Positions 60,049-64,000 of a stretch of DNA of 64,000 nucleotides are shown in pieces (the stretch's first letter is position 1; each line of letters starts with the position of its first letter). The translations under genes and the position numbers were made by a program. This DNA comes from Bacillota bacterium (lineage in GTDB: Bacteria; Bacillota; Clostridia; Lachnospirales; Lachnospiraceae). The notes below the pieces were generated by a model. It searched no databases. It was not told the DNA's origin and saw only the letters and a program-made list of their open reading frames with translations. The stretch covers positions 1-64,000 of the forward strand of contig JAEYOY010000030.1 in NCBI GenBank assembly GCA_023411215.1, read 5' to 3'.

Positions 60049-60702
60049 ATGACAGGTTTGATATTAAAGGATATAATTAATCTTAAGAAGAATGTAAAGA
60101 TATTTGCAATTCTAGCTGTTTTGTATGGCTTCATGGCTTTTACCACATCGGATGCAAATTTTTTCAGTAGTATGTTCACGATGTTGATTGCCATACTTAC
60201 TTTGAGTGTGTATTCTTATGATGAGCTCGCGAAGTGGGATGTTTATGCGCTTACCATGCCGGTATCAAGAGAGGACATCGTTCGCGGAAAATATATTATC
60301 ATGTTGCTTCTTACCCTTCTGGGTGCGGTGATAGGTACTGTATTGACGATGGTAATAAAGTTGATAAGACAGGATAATCAAATTATGTCAGGAATAGAGA
60401 GTTCCTTGCTTGGAGGTGCGGTCGTAATTCTTTTTTATTGCGTTGCAATGCCTTTCATCACAAAGCTTGGAGTAGAGAAAGCAAGATATATATTTTTTGC
60501 AATTTATTTGATACCTTTTGCTATTATCTATTTTATTGGTAATGCGGTTGAAGTAGGGGTCTTTGTTATTCCTGGGCAACTGATCACATTGGCAGAGAAG
60601 CTGGCGCAGAATGCTGCAATTCTTGGTCCCTTAGTATTGTTGTTTGCACTAGTAGTTTCTTATACGATTTCAGTAGGAGTCTATCGTAAAAAAGAATTCT
60701 AG
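60049..60702 (+). CDS. ABC-2 type permease of the GntR operon
   Basis: 217 residues with six predicted transmembrane helices (about 15-33, 38-57, 83-104, 120-138, 146-166 and 184-210). LSVYSYDELAKWDVYALTMP and SREDIVRGKYIIMLLLTLLG are typical of ABC-2 permeases in bacteriocin or antibiotic-response transporters. It directly follows the ATPase gene with no gap, and ends the operon. Confidence 0.88.
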   Translation: MTGLILKDIINLKKNVKIFAILAVLYGFMAFTTSDANFFSSMFTMLIAILTLSVYSYDELAKWDVYALTMPVSREDIVRGKYIIMLLLTLLGAVIGTVLTMVIKLIRQDNQIMSGIESSLLGGAVVILFYCVAMPFITKLGVEKARYIFFAIYLIPFAIIYFIGNAVEVGVFVIPGQLITLAEKLAQNAAILGPLVLLFALVVSYTISVGVYRKKEF

Positions 60703-60762
60703 TAAGTCTATAATCCTTCAAGACTGTCAACCATAATTACATTGAAGGGTGGATACGCTTCA

Positions 60763-60946
60763 GACACTATATGAAAGGCAAAAAGAATACAGATGCTTTA
60801 CTTGCTCTCTGTGAACCGGAGAAGAAGGGCTAGAAGTGTAGGAGCCGCTAGATGCTATTGATTTTGAAAGCGATCAGAACGGAGATAATCGGGATAAGAA
60901 TTACATTAGTGAGATATGGCTTCCTGTGAAGAAAAAAGTAGAATAA
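60763..60946 (+). pseudogene. Possible degraded gene fragment
   Basis: Two short frames read like protein fragments: NTDALLALCEPEKKG ending in TAG near 60834, and DFESDQNGDNRDKNYISEIW then LPVKKKVE ending at 60946. The last resembles the end of GyrI-like effector-binding proteins (EIW/F-LPVK), but the match is short. No start or ribosome-binding site. The rest of the 60703-61024 gap is featureless. Confidence 0.35.
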
Positions 60947-61024
60947 TTTTAAACATCTATAACCTTTTTGGCGCAATAATCATAGTATAATGTATGAATT
61001 ATTGCGCTGAAAGGGGTAAACAGC

Positions 61025-61489
61025 TTGTATAACGATAATTTTAATCAAGATAGAGACAATACGAAACAACAGGATAATGTACAAAAACAGCAGATGGGTC
61101 CCGGGGGATTTCCTCAGACACCGCCGAATATGCCACCACAGTTTAGGAGGGAGGATCAACCGAGGTCCGCTCCACCGGATTTTATACCTGAAGCACCTAG
61201 GATGGATCGCCGACAAATGGGAGAGATGGATGAGCGTGGCAGGACTGGTTTCGGTGCTTTCCCCGGTGATGAAAGGTATGGAAGACCAGGGGGTGGAAGA
61301 GATATACGTAGGGAGATGAGACGATGTTTATTCCGTTTCACTTATATCTGGTTGTTTAACGGAAATGAGTTTTGGTTCTTTCCTACCTTTGTTGATGGAC
61401 AGTTTGTACAGGGATTCCGTTGGAGAAGAAACCGTTGGGAATTCGATCGAATTAATCTGAGGAGAATTTTCTTCTTCCGCTGCTTTTAG
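61025..61489 (+). CDS. Pro/Gly/Arg-rich protein with aromatic C-terminus
   Basis: 154 residues. The N-terminal 95 residues are low-complexity (Gln, Pro, Gly, Arg, Asp, Met), e.g. QQMGPGGFPQTPPNMPPQF. The C-terminal 55 are compact and aromatic: LFRFTYIWLFNGNEFWFFPT then FVQGFRWRRNRWEFDRINLR, ending FFFRCF. No signal peptide or true membrane helix. TTG is taken as start, with GAAAGGGG about 10 bases upstream. Layout recalls spore or surface-associated proteins, but no family is claimed. Single gene followed by a terminator. Confidence 0.62.
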   Translation: MYNDNFNQDRDNTKQQDNVQKQQMGPGGFPQTPPNMPPQFRREDQPRSAPPDFIPEAPRMDRRQMGEMDERGRTGFGAFPGDERYGRPGGGRDIRREMRRCLFRFTYIWLFNGNEFWFFPTFVDGQFVQGFRWRRNRWEFDRINLRRIFFFRCF

Positions 61490-61547
61490 GAGTGAAGGCG
61501 CGGCGTATCGAGGGCTTCTGATTTATGCTGTAATAGGAACTTTGCTT

Positions 61548-61584
61548 AAGGCAAGTGAATTGGCTACAATTCACTTGCCTTTTA
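61548..61584 (+). terminator. Rho-independent terminator
   Basis: AAGGCAAGTGAATTG (61548-61562) pairs perfectly with CAATTCACTTGCCTT (61567-61581) around a 4-base loop; T residues follow. Confidence 0.9.
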
Positions 61585-61628
61585 CTGTTTCTGCAGGCAC
61601 AAAAGCTTCAAAATTACTGATAATTCAA

Positions 61629-61658
61629 TTGACATACTAAATATACTTAACATATAAT
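61629..61658 (+). promoter_or_regulatory. Promoter of the alpha-mannosidase gene
   Basis: TTGACA (61629-61634), 18 bases, TATAAT (61653-61658), about 88 bases before the ATG. Confidence 0.65.
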
Positions 61659-61745
61659 TATATATATTATTTATAGGTGAACATTAATATAAAAGCTCAT
61701 TTGATTGACTATATAACAATAATAATATTGATAAGGAGATTATCT

Positions 61746-64000
61746 ATGCTCACAGACAGACAGACTGAAATTATGTTAACAAAGTTGAAAAGGTTTGAAA
61801 CAACCCTGGAGGGTATGCTGTTCGATAAGGTAGATCAGGTTCCGATGCTGGCTTATCCGACGGACGGACGCTATCATGAGGTGCCCGACGCGGCCAACTT
61901 TAAGCAGTGTAATGCAGGTGATTCCTGGGAGGGAGAAGGAAGCTACTGCTGGTTCTTAGGTGAGTATGTCGTTCCTGAAGAATTAGATAATCAGACGCTG
62001 TATATCTTTCCAAAGATTGAGGGTTATGAAGGTCTGCTGTGGGTGAATCGACAGCCATACGGTAACTTCGGTACAAAAATTCAGGCGCATGGACATGGTA
62101 ATCACTATTGTGATATGTTGAAAAAGAAAGCCAACAAGAATGAGCGCATTGAGATTGCTATGGAATACTACGCCCATCATTATGTCATCGGTACACAACC
62201 ATTCGAAACCAATCAAAATAAGGAGTACAGAATAACCTATCACAGTGTAGACATCTGTGTTAAAAATGAGGACATCTGGGATGTTTACTTTAATCTGTTG
62301 ATTGTTAATCAGATGGCTGAGGGTATGAGTAAGGACAGCTTTCGTCGAGCGCAACTGGTTAATACTCTCGAACAAATACATGATATCGTGTATTACGATT
62401 ATGAAAATATCGATCGGGATGCTTTTATCGCCGCACTGCAAGCTGCTAACCGCCTGCTGAAGAAGGTCTTGGCTGCTAAGAATTCTGACTCTGCTCCATA
62501 TGCCGGACTGATTGGTCATTCTCATATGGATACGGCATGGCTTTGGGATATCAAAGAGACAATTAAGAAATGTGCAAGAACGTATTCGAATCAGATCAAT
62601 CTGATGGATCAATATCCGGATTATAAATTTGTTCAGAGCTCTGCATATCATGCTGTATTGATGAAAGAAAATTATCCGGAATTGTTCGATGCTATGAAGA
62701 AGCAGGTTGCTGCGGGTCGATACGAGCCTAATGGAGCCGTCTATATTGAATGTGACTGTAATATTCCCTCCGGAGAAGCCATGATCCGCCAATTTTTATG
62801 GGGACAGCGCTACACTCGAGAACTTTTTGATTATACTTCGGATACCTTCTGGCTTCCGGATACCTTTGGTTATAGTGCCTCACTGCCTCAAATTATGAGA
62901 GGCTGCAAGGTAAAATATTTTCTTACAACGAAGCTTAATTGGGGAGATACAACTGAGTTTCCTTATGATACGTTTTATTGGAAGGGAATCGATGGTTCTG
63001 AGGTATTTGTACATTTTAATAAGATCCATACGGGACCGGAACCGAAGCATATGCTTAAGCATGTGTTTGGGGAAGGGAAGGATTCGATTAAGGAGAAGCG
63101 AGTTACGAATATGCGTTTGCTCTCTTATGGGGAGGGAGATGGCGGAGGCGGCCCTACCTTTGAGATGGTTGAGCTGACTAAACGTTTGGCAGATATAGAA
63201 GGGCTTCCTAAGACAAGCCATATAACAGTCAGTGAATTTATGAATCGATTAGAGAATACGTCGGTAAAGGCTTCAACCTATACAGGTGAGCTGTATCTGG
63301 AACTGCACAGAGGAACCTTGACGAATCAACATACATTAAAGAGGAATAACCGCCTGGCTGAAATAGTCTTAAGGGATCTGGAGTATATCACAGTTCGGGA
63401 GGCTTTGCAGAGGAAGGTGGCGGCATCGGGAGATGCGATCAATCCGTTGATGAGAGATCTTTTGGTGAATCAATTTCATGATATCTTGCCCGGAACCTGT
63501 GTACCGGCTGCTCATGATCAATCAATCGCGGAGACGGATAACATCATAAAGAAAGCTAATCATATGATTAGAACTATATTATCCGGATCAGATAGTAGTA
63601 CGGTATCAGTGATTAACACCCTGTCCTTTGAGAGACAGGATGTAGTATACCTGGATTATACCTGGGATTTTGTTGTGGAGGGTAGCTATAAGCAACAGAT
63701 CGTAACGGATATCAACGGGAAACGAAAGCTGGCTGTGAGCGGGATATCCATACCGGCATTTGCAAGCGTGGTTCTTAAGTTGGTACCTGGTAAGCCGGAA
63801 GAAAGGACGGTATTTTGCCTGGATGGAAATCGGCTTGAGACGCCCTTTGCTAAAGTAGTATTTAGTGAGAAGGGTTACATTCAATCTTTTATTGATAAAA
63901 GAGAACGTAGAGAGCTGAGAGGCGAAGGATATTCATTGAATACCTTTCTTATTGCTGAGGATGTTCCGAGTGATTGGGATAATTGGGATCTGGACGCCGA
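61746..64000 (+). CDS. Alpha-mannosidase, GH38 (3' end outside window)
   Basis: About 751 residues are visible and the frame is open to the window end. An N-terminal beta domain (FPKIEGYEGLLWVNRQPYGN) precedes the catalytic barrel. LIGHSHMDTAWLWDIKET near 255-272 supplies zinc ligands His and Asp. DTFWLPDTFGYSASLPQIM near 366-385 holds the nucleophile Asp (about 371). NQFHDILPGTC carries another zinc-ligand His. GH38 enzymes remove alpha-mannose from glycans or oligosaccharides. AAGGAGAT lies 5-6 bases before the ATG. No signal peptide, so it works inside on imported sugars. Confidence 0.94.
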   Translation, partial: MLTDRQTEIMLTKLKRFETTLEGMLFDKVDQVPMLAYPTDGRYHEVPDAANFKQCNAGDSWEGEGSYCWFLGEYVVPEELDNQTLYIFPKIEGYEGLLWVNRQPYGNFGTKIQAHGHGNHYCDMLKKKANKNERIEIAMEYYAHHYVIGTQPFETNQNKEYRITYHSVDICVKNEDIWDVYFNLLIVNQMAEGMSKDSFRRAQLVNTLEQIHDIVYYDYENIDRDAFIAALQAANRLLKKVLAAKNSDSAPYAGLIGHSHMDTAWLWDIKETIKKCARTYSNQINLMDQYPDYKFVQSSAYHAVLMKENYPELFDAMKKQVAAGRYEPNGAVYIECDCNIPSGEAMIRQFLWGQRYTRELFDYTSDTFWLPDTFGYSASLPQIMRGCKVKYFLTTKLNWGDTTEFPYDTFYWKGIDGSEVFVHFNKIHTGPEPKHMLKHVFGEGKDSIKEKRVTNMRLLSYGEGDGGGGPTFEMVELTKRLADIEGLPKTSHITVSEFMNRLENTSVKASTYTGELYLELHRGTLTNQHTLKRNNRLAEIVLRDLEYITVREALQRKVAASGDAINPLMRDLLVNQFHDILPGTCVPAAHDQSIAETDNIIKKANHMIRTILSGSDSSTVSVINTLSFERQDVVYLDYTWDFVVEGSYKQQIVTDINGKRKLAVSGISIPAFASVVLKLVPGKPEERTVFCLDGNRLETPFAKVVFSEKGYIQSFIDKRERRELRGEGYSLNTFLIAEDVPSDWDNWDLDA

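Noticed and set aside
61983..62792. 269-codon open frame on the minus strand
   Set aside because: It lies fully antisense to the GH38 alpha-mannosidase, whose catalytic motifs are clear on the plus strand. It has no ribosome-binding site and no protein-like composition.

Overview
This window looks like a chromosomal segment of a low-GC, Gram-positive, anaerobic, spore-forming Clostridia member, most likely a Lachnospiraceae relative of Clostridium phytofermentans. That placement is inferred from family content: a T-box-regulated valS, single-chain purL, Ku plus a ligase-only LigD, AraC/GH39 and GH3/GH38 sugar genes, and strong AGGAGG ribosome-binding sites. No rRNA, tRNA, CRISPR array or intact transposon was seen.

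Layout. 1-8034: the end of adenine deaminase; a MarR-regulated pair of ABC exporter half-transporters on the minus strand; a LytTR regulator with a DUF3021 membrane protein; a CobD/HisC-like aminotransferase. 8330-15343: four consecutive genes of unknown function (giant beta/helical-repeat protein, degenerate Hsp70-like protein, TPR protein, membrane coiled-coil protein), the best candidate in the window for an undescribed system. 15703-18489: an overlapping DeoR / alkaline-phosphatase-superfamily / organophosphate-antiporter operon. 18554-22137: T-box leader and valS, separated by an odd 528-nt spacer. 22309-25721: a gene remnant, VOC and DJ-1/PfpI proteins, and two membrane proteins. 25990-31256: two-component system plus an FtsX-type ABC transporter, directly followed by a 5'-truncated PTS EIICB gene.

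32978-40269 is a carbohydrate island: DUF1576 membrane protein, AraC-GH39 fusion, beta-phosphoglucomutase, GH3 enzyme, methylglyoxal synthase. 40389-46616: LysR regulator, a diguanylate cyclase-like protein and purL. 46822-48551: a Ku-ligase NHEJ pair with a possible forespore promoter. 48736-50596: an ECF sigma / anti-sigma operon with two membrane proteins, and a 40-residue membrane peptide gene just upstream. 51085-55627: two micro-ORFs, an M42 aminopeptidase, deoxysugar aldolase and kinase, a candidate small RNA and a DeoR regulator. 56247-60702: a chemoreceptor and a GntR(YtrA-type)-ABC operon. The window ends inside a GH38 alpha-mannosidase.

Two regulator genes (the MarR gene and the ECF sigma gene) have full-length family homology and an ideally placed Shine-Dalgarno, but AUC and AUU where the start codon should be. 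This and the four-gene Hsp70-like cluster are the most unusual observations. Family assignments come from motif recognition by eye, not database searches.
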